Below are positions 53,963-63,929 of a DNA stretch of 64,000 nucleotides, piece after piece. Origin of the DNA: Flectonema sp. DT1601 (Eukaryota; Euglenozoa; Diplonemea; Diplonemida; Diplonemidae); assembly GCA_964019425.1 (NCBI GenBank), contig OZ025807.1, forward strand, positions 310,001 through 374,000, written 5' to 3'. The notes under the pieces were generated by a model. It had not been told where the DNA came from, searched no databases, and was given only the letters and a program-made list of their open reading frames with translations. A program made the position numbers and the translations under genes. The stretch's first letter is position 1. The number at the start of each line of letters is the position of its first letter.

Positions 53963-54599
53963 CGTTCAAACAAATCCACAATTGAGACACCAACTCCGCT
54001 CGTCTGGCAGAATTGAACTTGTGGAGGTTATCTTGACGTTGCGAAGTTTTCTTTTTACTTATAATATACTACATCAAGAAATGTACTGCGTAAAGTCTTT
54101 TGGGTGGGGAGATGTTTCCCACCTTTCGTAATAACTGGTCCTTGTTGCTGAACGATCGAAACACTGGGATTGGATGTGCTTGAAAAAAAAAGCAAACAAA
54201 AAAAAGAAAAAAACAACAACAAGGAAAAGAAAAAATAAGTAGGAATTGCGGGAAGGGAGGGGATTTTTGGTGGGAAAGTGGAAGACTACACAGATTTCTG
54301 TTCTTATCATTATTATTATTATTTTTTTTTTTTTTGAAGAAAACTCGCATCATTAACATTATCAAGAAAGTTGTTCTTTTAGTTATATTTTTTTTTTTTT
54401 TTTTTTCCCTTCTTCCGTCTAAGGGGGCCTGGGGCCTGGGTCTACCAACAAACTGCTCCTCACGCAGTTTCTGTTTGTTGTAATTAATTTGAAAAAAGTG
54501 TAAAAAAAAAAAAAAAGAAACATCTATTTTTGCTAACAAAACAAACACATACACACCGGTGCGCAGAGTACAACCGAGTTAGTCCGTCGGGACTCCAGA
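53479..54599. other. Intergenic, homopolymer rich
   Basis: A 1.1 kb spacer with T-runs near 53732, 53932, 54324 and 54390 and an A-run near 54500. Minus-strand frames at 53638-53993 and 54069-54554 are Phe- and Lys-rich simple sequence without domains. No gene supported. Confidence 0.55.
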
Positions 54600-56881
54600 T
54601 TAGTCAACTGCCGCTACTATTTTCTTGAATTTCCTCTCAAGGTCATCCTGATGTAGTTATTTTATTTGTTTTATTTCACTCAAAAAAGTATTGACGGTTT
54701 GATTCGTATTACGTAACTAAACATACCGTGTCAGTTTGAATCTCCTCCTTCTTACTCTCAGCTTCATGTTGCTGCTGCATCTTAAACTGTCGAAAGATTT
54801 CGTACTGGTTTTGGAGATGCTGTATTTGTTTTATTAAAAGTGTCAGTAGTCAAAAGAGACGAAAGAAAAAAACGATGGATTAAATTACATACCTTGTGGT
54901 CACGGTTTGCCCGTTTCATGTTTGAAGACTTCGCACGGAGAAGGATGTCAATCTTTTTCTCAAGAGCTTCAATGTTAGCATCTCTTTCCAACATGAGTTG
55001 GTCCTTCTGCATTAGCTTCTTACGGCACGTTGACAATTCCTGTTGAATTGATTGATAAATAGCAAAAGGAACATGCTCATCGTTTGCATAACTTGGAGGC
55101 CTAAAGAGCGAGCTCGACTCATCTGAAGGATCGTGTAGCTCTCTCAGTGATAATGCGATGGCTCTAATTCTGTTATCAAGTTGAGTTAGTCTGTGGTGTT
55201 GAGCTTGAATAGTCTTCTCTGCTGCTCTGCGAGACTCACCATGACGAGTTATTTCATGTTGAAGAACCTTCTTATCGGATTCAAGTCCCTTAATCTCACG
55301 AGTGTCATCAGCGCGGGTCATGTCGTCTGTGAGCTTTCCCTTCTTATTCAAGATTCTCTTTAAAGTGCGGACATTCTCAACTCTGTCCTGGTACTCAACT
55401 TCCTTATCACGAAGTTGGTCCTGAAGTGATTCGTGTTCGCGTTGAACTTCTTCCTTGCGTTGGAGAGATTTGGCCAGCTTTTCAACCATTGCGGTCTTCT
55501 TAGCGTTGTCCATACGGAGACTGCTTTGCTCAATTTGAAGCTTTGAGAGTTCATTCAGTAATTCCGATATTTCATTCTCGCGATCCATTTGAGTGTGGGT
55601 GCTGAACTGCTTACGTTCATCCCATCCGGTTGCTTGCTTCATAGCTTCTAATTCAGCATTTGCCTTGTCTGCAGCGTCTTTCTTTGCTTTCAACTGCGGT
55701 TCTAATACATTTCTTAGTTCCTTCTCAAGTTGATTTGTTTTGTCTTTTTCTAACTTCAGTTTGTCATCCAGACATACTAATTGTTCTTGGTCTTCAGGTC
55801 TAATCTTCTTACGTCTTTTTGGTAATCGAAGAGTAACAGATGGAGGTGGTAAGACACCAGTCACACGAGGTTCTTCCATGTTTTCAATCAGCTGAGTTAC
55901 TTGTTCAGGAGATACGATTGGAGGTATGCTCACAGTCAGAGTGTATCTTGATGAACCTGGTACTTCATCTGGACCACTCAGAATTGCGATGTCAGTATCG
56001 TTAAGGGAAAGCTGATGAGCAAGTGATTGAAGTAGTTCATCAGGATCTCCCTGCATTTCTAAATCATAGATAGCTGGTGGGATAGGACATCCGTGTTGAA
56101 TTGATATTGCTGTGTATGCATCTTCAATTGTTGCGAATCTGACAGTCGCTGCTTCAATTCCTCGTCTGTCTTTTCTCTCTCTTGGTTCAATTTCATCAAC
56201 TGTACCATAATGAGAAAGTAGTTCACGAAGAGCAGTACCACTAGTTCCTGGTCCGAACCCTTCGACTAATACTTTAGGTTCAGCAGTGTCATCAATGTAA
56301 TGAAGTTGAACTGATTGGTCTGTTTGAGGTGGTAGTAACCATCTACCAGTTAGATTTGTAAGAGCTCTTTCAGCCTCGTCAAGAGTGGCGCAGGTAACAA
56401 CAGCACACCCTAAGAACATATCAGTTAGAGGATCGATACACATGACGATTCGAGGATCTTTAATAGTTGTTTCTAAAACATGAATAATTTCATCGTGAAG
56501 TAAAGACATAGGTTCTTTACCGCGTACTTCATCGTAGATTTGTTGAGCATCTTCAGCTCCAACTTCTAAATTGCGTTCGGCTGTTTCTAAAGCAACAGCA
56601 GCGAACTCGTCTGGATCAGGTAGTCTTTCTAAGAATAGTTTTCTTGAAGGAACTAGTTTACCGTCTCCAAATACTTCGTCGTTTAGCTTCCTGCTGGTCA
56701 TTTGGTTAATAGTTCTCAATTGTTCTAAAAGCCCCCTCTCATCATGAAGTAGTTTAAATTTCAATTCCTGATGATGAAGTTCGCTTTGTAATTCTGACAT
56801 TCTCTTATCTAAGAAGCTTAACTGGTCTAAAATTCCACCTTCACTTTCAGTGCGCAGCAGAAGTTCGCCGCCATCGGCCAT
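54600..56881 (-). CDS. RRM-like and coiled-coil protein
   Basis: Three exons (56881-54893, 54819-54727, 54647-54600), 709 residues, ending VAAVD. Both introns (54820-54892 and 54648-54726) are phase 0 with GTATGT donors. The N-terminal 120 residues are helical. Residues about 140-200 and 205-275 look like two degenerate RNA-recognition-motif folds (the second: KVLVEGFGPGTSGTALRELL, then YGTVDEIEP, then AATVRFATIEDAYTAIS). From about 390 to the end the protein is nearly all coiled coil, with a Ser/Pro break at HDPSDESSSLFRPPS. RNA binding is unproven since RNP1/RNP2 aromatics are weak. It could be a cytoskeletal or flagellar protein. The chosen ATG (MADGGELLLR) is 8 nt after TCACAG; the frame upstream is simple sequence. 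Confidence 0.75.
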
Positions 56882-57255
56882 ATTGCTATCTGTGATACCC
56901 TTTTTGTGAAAAAAAAAAAAAAGATAAAAATAATAATAATATACGTGTATCATTCAATTGTGTTTATATTATAGTATCGTGTCACCTTATAAAACTGTTA
57001 TGAAGAAATAGATTTGTTATTTATTAGATACTATAAAGAAAGCAACATCACACTACAAGTGGACCTTCACTGTTAGAAGTTTTTTTTTTTTTTTTTTCCT
57101 TTCGCTCACTAGGGCCACACCATAGCAATCTCGGTAGCAATTAATGTGCTTCTCTTCAATAGGACATGTCCCTTTTCTTAGCTTCTCATGGAGCATAGAA
57201 TTTGATTGTTTTTTTTTTTTTTAAAACAATCATTCTTACTAAGTTAACAACCCTT

Positions 57256-57289
<34 letters not shown>

Positions 57290-57417
57290 CTTTTTTGCTA
57301 GGATTCATAGGAAGAAAAAAAAGAAAAAAAAAGCCTACGATGTTGCACACAATTTTTTTTTCTTTTTTTTGTGCAAAGCGCCTGTGGAAAATCCTTTGGA
57401 CAGGTTCGATTCTCAAC
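56882..57417. other. Intergenic, nothing recognised
   Basis: A 536-bp spacer with T-runs near 57080, 57210 and 57261. No repeat family copy seen. Confidence 0.6.
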
Positions 57418-58307
57418 TTAGATAAGTTTCTTCTCACGAAAATATTTCTTCAGATGGCTCACCTGTTTTGGATTTATAGTTTTTATTTTTCTTTAAATTT
57501 TTTTCAAGAAAAGCTACTCACAAAAAACATACCTGCCATAGTCCGAACAGAAAGAATGAAAGCATAGAGGTCAAGGTAATCCACATAGCACGTCCGTTTG
57601 TTGACTGTTGTTGTTGTTGTTGTTGTTTTTACATCGTAAAATGTCTATTGAATAAATAAAGAATAAGTGCATACCTCAGAAGTCTCACGCATGACGTGTT
57701 CACGTTCTTTAAAGTACTGGTATTCCGCGTGAATAGAGCGAACTGTGTCTTCCATCATACGAAGGTTTACTTCAATTGGTTTTAAATGATCGACTCTCGC
57801 AACGGTGTCGTAGTTATGTGCGCTAGCACCTTCATTTAGTTTGAACTGTTTTTTTATTTTTATTTTTTATTTTTGAAGCACATCAAAGTACCGCTTTATT
57901 TAATCCTTTATCTGGAGCTCACCTTGACCTTTTTTTCATTGCAGTACTTATAAAAAAAATATAAAAAAAAAAGTACATACGGTAACTTCTCTCATCATAT
58001 TTGGAGCGAATGGAACACCAGCAGCCAGTCTGTTATAAAAACAAACAGTGTGATCACCAGAGTGAGTCGTGTGGATAAAGAATTCGGATTCATCCTTCGC
58101 TTTTTCCTCAAAAATTACATTACCATCTGGGTTAGTAATCTTAATATCAATAAATTGAGAATATCCAGCACTTGCTTTCCATGTTCCAGCAAACTCATAA
58201 TCATGAGGTAATTCCTCATGAAAACATTTGTAATCTCTCGCAGTCAAGGAAAACTTAAAGCCAGCTGCGCACTGCAACAGGCACACCAGAGCTATTATTG
58301 ACTTCAT
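57418..58307 (-). CDS. p24/TMED family cargo receptor (emp24/gp25L)
   Basis: Four exons (58307-57981, 57845-57675, 57604-57533, 57462-57418), 204 residues, the family's normal size. All three introns (57846-57980, 57605-57674, 57463-57532) are phase 0. Exon 1 encodes a signal peptide (MKSIIALVCLLQCAAG) and the GOLD domain with its two disulfide cysteines (DYKCFHEELP and HTVCFYN). Exon 2 encodes the coiled coil, exon 3 the membrane helix ending FLFGLWQ, exon 4 the tail KKYFREKKLI. The tail has an aromatic sorting signal and a KKxx COPI retrieval signal at the extreme C-terminus, so the protein should cycle between ER and Golgi in COPI/COPII vesicles. The tiny exons 3 and 4 match family landmarks exactly, so the model is secure. 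A CAG lies 14 nt before the ATG. Confidence 0.95.
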
Positions 58308-59162
58308 TTTAGAGAAGTTTCCTGTACAAAAAAAAAAAAAACACAAATCAATTGATATTGTCGTCACGTTTTTCAATAACATTTTTTTTTCAGTCGTTTT
58401 ATTGAAAAAAAAAAAAAAACTGTTAAATGAATACTTAAATAAAATAACAAAAAAAAGTATTATATCTCAATTAACATCCGGACGATGGTCCGTTTTTTTT
58501 TTTTTTTTTTCCTAACAGAGAAACGTTGCGAATAAATAAAAAAAAAAAGAAAATGATACCAAACGTTAATCAAAGGAAGGGGAGTGGAAATCGCGGTACT
58601 ATGGGGGTTGGGCAAGAGCGCTAATAGAGACTTGTTCAATCTATATATAAAATTAGCACCGTCCTTCTGCCGCGAGCGAATCACAAAAAAACAAAACATT
58701 GGTTGACAAGACTTGCCAAGGAACAAGAAAAAAAAATCATCTAACACGAATGCCTAGACAGGCAGAGTTATCTGATGGAAAGAGATGGAGTCTTGACAAA
58801 AAAAAACAAATTTAGTTATGTTGATATCAAGAACAAGATGGTATATTTATCGGTTCACACACCTCTGGCTTTATAACAAACAAAATACGATTACAGAATG
58901 AGTCATCCACCCTCACCAGCATTGGAAAAAGTAAAATCTTTTGCTGAAAGACGTAACCTAAACTGGAGATGCTGGATATGGAAATGGATTTTTTTTTTTT
59001 TTTCTTTTTTTCTTTCCTTTGATCGAATAAAAAGAGTTCAGTTTGTCTGCATTCACTGAATAAAGAGTACTTCACATCAACGATTTTTTTTTTTTTTTCG
59101 TAGTAAAAGCACAAAAAAGGAATGAATCTAAGCGGCGTGTACAAAGAAAAAGTCTCAATTAT
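58308..59162. other. Intergenic, homopolymer rich
   Basis: An 855-bp spacer with T/A-runs near 58330, 58405, 58493, 58990 and 59085. Short minus-strand frames here are simple sequence. No gene seen. Confidence 0.6.
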
Positions 59163-62100
59163 TTAGTGGTTAAACAAGAACGAAATATCATCTCCGTTAA
59201 GCTTTGCTAACGCAGCGGAACTTCCGTCGATCGTTCCGTCAAAAACGAGTTGTTTTTTTGCTTGAAGATCATACATTCGATCCTCAATTGTATCAGACGT
59301 AACGAATCTGACCGCTGTGACAGGTTTTGTTTGACCTATTCTGTGTACTCTCTGAATAGCCTGCATCTCAATAGCTGGATTCCACCAAGGGTCTACAGTA
59401 AAAACATGATTAGCAACTTGTAAATTAAGTCCTTCTCCTCCAGCACGAAGACTTAACAACAAACCTGTAATAGAAGGGTCTGTTTTAAACCTTTTCAGAG
59501 TTGATGTTCGTGAGTCTATTGACATTGATCCAGTTAGTTTTAATATCGAAACGTTTTCTCTCGATAGACGCCACTTGATGATGTCAAGCATACCCGCGTA
59601 TTGTGAAAATATAACACATTTTTCACCTTCTGGGATCGCTTTGATGTATTTCAGTAAATCTTCAACTTTCGTCGATGAAGTAAAATTCGATTTCGAGACG
59701 CCCGTCATGATCGTTGGCTCTTCAACGTCGGACTTGTCTGAGTCGGATGAGGAAGAACTTTCATCGTCTTTTTTCTTTTTTTGTTCATCTGCACTTCTAA
59801 ACTGATCCTGTGACAGTTCTTTGTCGCAACAGAATGCCGGACATGGAACTTTATCATTCGTCGTCATCTCCAAATACAAAGCCGCGCATTTTCCATGAAA
59901 AAGATGTTTGCAAGGAACAGCCTTTACAAAAGTCTTTTTATCGTTTCCCTTTAAATCGATAGTGTCTCCGCATACAGCACATGTTGCTGGTGGTGCGGAA
60001 ATTCTTTTTGTTACTTTGTCTTTGCTCGTTACTAGCAAAGGGTGATCAACAGCCTGACGCAGACGTGCTAACAATTCAAAAATATGAGCGTAATTATGTA
60101 GCAAGCTGCCCTGTTCTACGTAGGCATCAAACTTTGCTGTGCTTCTCTTGTATAAAGCCTCGTAGAAATCACGTTCTCTATCATCAAGTTTTCCTCTGTG
60201 GATAATTATGTTCATTGGCGGGATGTCAATCTGAGATGCGACTTCGTTTTTAGTTCTTCTCAACTGCATTCTTTCAAGAATATCTTTTCTTAGAGTAGTG
60301 AATGCTTTATGACCGTCACCAATACAACCATATCTACTAATTGGTATCATAACAAACTTATTAAAGTGTGAATAGTGTTTGAATGATGCGTGGTCACAAT
60401 GTGGACATTTCGTTTGTTTCCAACCGAAGTTCCAATCGAGAGACTTACACTTACATCCTTTAGCAGAGCATCCGTAGTAAGAATATGGATCCAGTCGTAA
60501 GTATCTGACAAGTGAACCAAGTTCAATCACACGATTCTGTAAAGGAGTTCCTGTGAGTCCCCATCTGAATTTAGCTTCGATTGCGAATATCGACTTAGCT
60601 GTTGAGCAGGTTTTTCCCTTCACTCGGTGAGCTTCATCGATTATTAATCTCCTCCATGTCACAGAGTGAAGGAGTGAATCAGAAAGGTCGAGTTTATGTT
60701 TTTTTAAAGGCTGAGTTGACTTGATTTCAGACTCTGAACTGGAAACCTCACCACTGCTATCCATTTCTGAATCAGAACTCGGGTCATCACTATCATCACT
60801 AGTAGAGCTCATATAAGCTGAAGTAGGCATGGATACATAACTTGAGGTTTCATCGTATGAGTCAGAGTCAGATGTTTGTATCGATTTGGTTATCTTCTTG
60901 GTGGGTTTCTTGGCTGACTTTTTCTTCGCTGGAGATGAGTCTGATGATGACGATGATGATGATGATGATGATGTTTCTGATTTTGACACCTTCTTTGATA
61001 CTTTTTTGTTTGGTTTTCTCGATGATTTAATAGGAATCGAGGAAGAACTACTATCACTGTCACCATCATCAGTGTCTGAGTCTTTCTTCGAACGTTTTGA
61101 CGGCTTTCGAGATGGTTTACTCTTGCTGGTACTGTTTCTGTTTTTGCTAGTTTTTTGAATAGGCTTCTTGGTAGGTTTGTAATCACTGCTGCTGTCTGTG
61201 TCACTGTCTGAAATCTGTTTTGACTTCTTTTTTGAAGGTTTTCGAGCAGCTTTCGACTTCTTTGTCTTCAGCGATTCGCTGTCGCTGGTTGAGAGGGCAG
61301 CTTTTGAACTTCTCGTCGCTGTTTTTCGAGCTGGTTTTTTCGCAGTTACTTTGCGTCTTGTGCTTGACTCCGAACTGTCACTTAAGTTTGCTACTTTTTT
61401 ATTAGAACGACCAGGTCTTGACTTGTTAGTTGGTTCTTCACTGCTGTCACTGTCTGAAGAACTTGAGAGAGCTGGTTTCTTGTTCCCTTTTTTCATGTTT
61501 GCTGGTTTTTTCTTTAGTTTGGTTTTGCGAACGTTTCCGTCTTCGCGCTCGGAATCGGTTGGATTTTCTTTTGACAAATCGAAGGCAACATGAACAGTAC
61601 TACCAACCTTTATACCGTGAGATGATAATTTCATATTATTTTGTCCCACTAACTTACTGTCGTAGATTAGCTTTATCTTGTCAGGTTCGAATCCGTAACG
61701 ATCTTGAACAGCCAGAGCTAATTTCTTTCCGGTCATGGACTGTATGTTTGCAGAAGGAATAAGAAGTCTTTCCATTCCGATAGGTTTGACTACTAAGTTT
61801 TCAGTCGCTTCTTTCTCATCACGTTTACGAGCGCGTTCACCTTTGTCGTAACGTCCAATGGGTTTTTGACCTGCTTCATGCATGAGTTCTTTATAAATAT
61901 TTGTCATCGAGGGAACACTTGATATTCCAAGTGTTGCTTTTGCTTTCTCAGCAGCTACTTTTGTCTTTTTCTCTCGCAACGCAAGTTTTTTACTTCTGAC
62001 AGCTTTGGGTCCACAGAAATACTGCTGATGAGTTACTAGTGTGTTCGGAAGATATTTCTTTTTACAATATTTACAAACTACTTTCGTACGATCAACAACA

Positions 62101-62888
62101 CGTCTATACGAGTGCTCTGCTATCGAATAAGTAGTTAAAACGATGTCGTACGCAAGTAGTTTTTTATGAGATGAAGGAGCAGAACCAATGTCTGACAAGT
62201 GGTTTATTTGTTTTATGTTTAATGATGGTGCAAATCTGGTGATCTCTTCAGACCATTGACCAAGAGCTGACGATGGACAAATCACTAATGTCGGTTTATT
62301 TGTTGATGACGACTGTTTGGTGGCGACTATCAACGCAATTGTTTGAATGGTTTTTCCCATTCCCATTTCATCTGCTAGAATGCCGCCTTTGACTGATGAG
62401 GATTCCTGGTTAATCATCCAAGCAACACCAACTTGTTGAAATTCTAGTAAAGGAATACTCAGAGTTGTTAGCGGCACTACGTGTTCAGCGCTTTTACTTG
62501 GCCTCCAGGAATCGTCGAGTTTTGGTTTTAGTTTTTCTGGGATGTCAGTTCTTGATAACTCTTCAAGAAGTTCCCCTTTTTGTTTTTTATTTAAACTGTC
62601 AATTCCGTGAAGAATTTTTGTTATTTCAGATTTAGTTCCTTTTATTCTAAAGCATGTGTGATGACACCATGAATTAAACCATTGCTTCCATCTAATTGGC
62701 ATTCCCAATCTGATGGAACCTTTTTCAATCAGCTCACAACATTTTGCACATTTCGCTCTTCCAGACTTTGCAAGCTCTATTCTATAACGATATATTTCGT
62801 CTGAGTCGCTTGCTTCACACCACTGACCATCTTTGATGGTCAAATCTGGGTGTGGTTTTTCTGTTTTCAGTTGTTGTAAGTCAGACAT
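59163..62888 (-). CDS. SNF2/Rad5-like ATPase with PARP-type zinc finger, ubiquitin-like domain and RING
   Basis: Single exon, 1241 residues. Residues about 34-112 form a PARP-type zinc finger (GRAKCAKCCELIEKG, then WCHHTCF). The SNF2 motor has motif I DEMGMGKT (173-180), motif II DEAH (751-754), LTGTPLQN, LRAGGEGLNL and QRVHRIGQTKPV. Between motifs I and II lie a C2HC-type finger (about 272-291), a ubiquitin-like domain (about 371-437, IKLIYDSKLVGQ, GSTVHVAF) and some 300 residues of Ser/Lys/Asp-rich low complexity. A RING (CAVCGDTI, CKHLFHGKC, CPAFC) sits between the two motor lobes as in Rad5, Rad16, HLTF and SHPRH. It should be a nuclear DNA translocase and ubiquitin ligase in DNA damage tolerance or repair. 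SHPRH also carries insertions between motifs I and II, but not these domains. Confidence 0.88.
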   Translation of the reverse strand: MSDLQQLKTEKPHPDLTIKDGQWCEASDSDEIYRYRIELAKSGRAKCAKCCELIEKGSIRLGMPIRWKQWFNSWCHHTCFRIKGTKSEITKILHGIDSLNKKQKGELLEELSRTDIPEKLKPKLDDSWRPSKSAEHVVPLTTLSIPLLEFQQVGVAWMINQESSSVKGGILADEMGMGKTIQTIALIVATKQSSSTNKPTLVICPSSALGQWSEEITRFAPSLNIKQINHLSDIGSAPSSHKKLLAYDIVLTTYSIAEHSYRRVVDRTKVVCKYCKKKYLPNTLVTHQQYFCGPKAVRSKKLALREKKTKVAAEKAKATLGISSVPSMTNIYKELMHEAGQKPIGRYDKGERARKRDEKEATENLVVKPIGMERLLIPSANIQSMTGKKLALAVQDRYGFEPDKIKLIYDSKLVGQNNMKLSSHGIKVGSTVHVAFDLSKENPTDSEREDGNVRKTKLKKKPANMKKGNKKPALSSSSDSDSSEEPTNKSRPGRSNKKVANLSDSSESSTRRKVTAKKPARKTATRSSKAALSTSDSESLKTKKSKAARKPSKKKSKQISDSDTDSSSDYKPTKKPIQKTSKNRNSTSKSKPSRKPSKRSKKDSDTDDGDSDSSSSSIPIKSSRKPNKKVSKKVSKSETSSSSSSSSSSDSSPAKKKSAKKPTKKITKSIQTSDSDSYDETSSYVSMPTSAYMSSTSDDSDDPSSDSEMDSSGEVSSSESEIKSTQPLKKHKLDLSDSLLHSVTWRRLIIDEAHRVKGKTCSTAKSIFAIEAKFRWGLTGTPLQNRVIELGSLVRYLRLDPYSYYGCSAKGCKCKSLDWNFGWKQTKCPHCDHASFKHYSHFNKFVMIPISRYGCIGDGHKAFTTLRKDILERMQLRRTKNEVASQIDIPPMNIIIHRGKLDDRERDFYEALYKRSTAKFDAYVEQGSLLHNYAHIFELLARLRQAVDHPLLVTSKDKVTKRISAPPATCAVCGDTIDLKGNDKKTFVKAVPCKHLFHGKCAALYLEMTTNDKVPCPAFCCDKELSQDQFRSADEQKKKKDDESSSSSDSDKSDVEEPTIMTGVSKSNFTSSTKVEDLLKYIKAIPEGEKCVIFSQYAGMLDIIKWRLSRENVSILKLTGSMSIDSRTSTLKRFKTDPSITGLLLSLRAGGEGLNLQVANHVFTVDPWWNPAIEMQAIQRVHRIGQTKPVTAVRFVTSDTIEDRMYDLQAKKQLVFDGTIDGSSAALAKLNGDDISFLFNH

Positions 62889-62932
62889 TTTAGTACTCCT
62901 TTGAGATTTATTAGAAAAGAAAAAACGAAGTT

Positions 62933-62966
<34 letters not shown>

Positions 62967-63929
62967 AACAATGACACAAAACTGATCCTCTACCTTCAAT
63001 GAATGAATTGCTGTCGTTTTTTTCGCACCTTTCATTCATCTGAAATCCATCGATACATGTTTTGTTGTTATGAGAAGCAATAAATAATAAACTTCGAAAC
63101 GTATAAAAGAAAATTCCAACTTTGAATAATTCTGATTTTTGGTGTAAATGAGGTTCCTAAAACACTGCAAAAAAAAAAGGAAAACAAGATTTTCCAAACG
63201 ACAGTGCAGATGTTTAATTAAGGATAAGATGGTGATAACATTAAATAGTTAGGTATTAATGTTAATCAGATCAATCAAAAAAAAAAAAAAAAGCAAATCA
63301 AATCAAAAATTAAAAAGTCTTTTCTTCGGACCTTACCCCTTATCCTCAGAGAAGAAAGTAGGGGGGACACCGCGGTGTCAGCTGTCCTTCTCATCATAGT
63401 GCAGATGGATGAGATTATAGCAACGTAAGTAGACACAATCTTATAAGGATTGTTATGGTAGCTTAGGCTGACGGGGCATCCTGAACACAGCATGCCATTG
63501 TCAGCTTTCCATCACCTTTCTGATTGTAGACAGATGTTAATAATGTTGAGTTTTGGGATGAACAATAAAGATAAATACAAAAGTATAAATAAATGGCCTT
63601 TCAAAATGAGAGGAACAAAAAAAAAAAAGAGAAGAAGAATGCGACACTCGTGACACATCTTTCATGCACAAAAACAAAGCCAAAATCCCGCTATGTGGCA
63701 AAAGCAAACCGGGTTACCGGCTTACAGGGAGAGAGCAAGAGGCAGAATAAATAATAAATATTTAAATACATAAATACAAGAAAAGCTTCACGCGAAGAAG
63801 TTCCCACGGACTATCACACCGAAAACAAAAAGATTTTAATACCGCGTGACGTTGATGTGTTTATAAGCTGCGCGATACATGGCTATGTCCTTCTCCGTTT
63901 TGTTATGTTAGTGTTTGCATTTGTTCTTC
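62889..63929. other. Intergenic with repeat C
   Basis: A roughly 1 kb spacer holding a T-run (62938-62965), repeat C copy 2 (63210-63292), and a following segment (63305-63360) loosely matching the DNA after repeat B copy 2. A 72-codon minus-strand frame at 63275-63493 overlaps the repeat and is probably chance. Confidence 0.55.
63210..63292 (+). repeat. Repeat C, copy 2 (A-tailed)
   Basis: Almost identical to 28884-28966 from ATGTTTAAT to the A-run. It lies on the 5' side of the SNF2 gene, about 320 bp upstream of its start codon. Confidence 0.7.

Noticed and set aside
54069-54554. 161-codon minus-strand open frame
   Set aside because: It consists of Phe, Lys and Asn runs from homopolymers and has no domain; neighbouring real genes look quite different.
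57395-57420. B-box-like GGTTCGATTC
   Set aside because: No cloverleaf fits, and it lies in the 3' end region of the p24 gene.
63275-63493. 72-codon minus-strand open frame
   Set aside because: It overlaps the A-tail of repeat C and ends in a Phe run, so it is probably chance.
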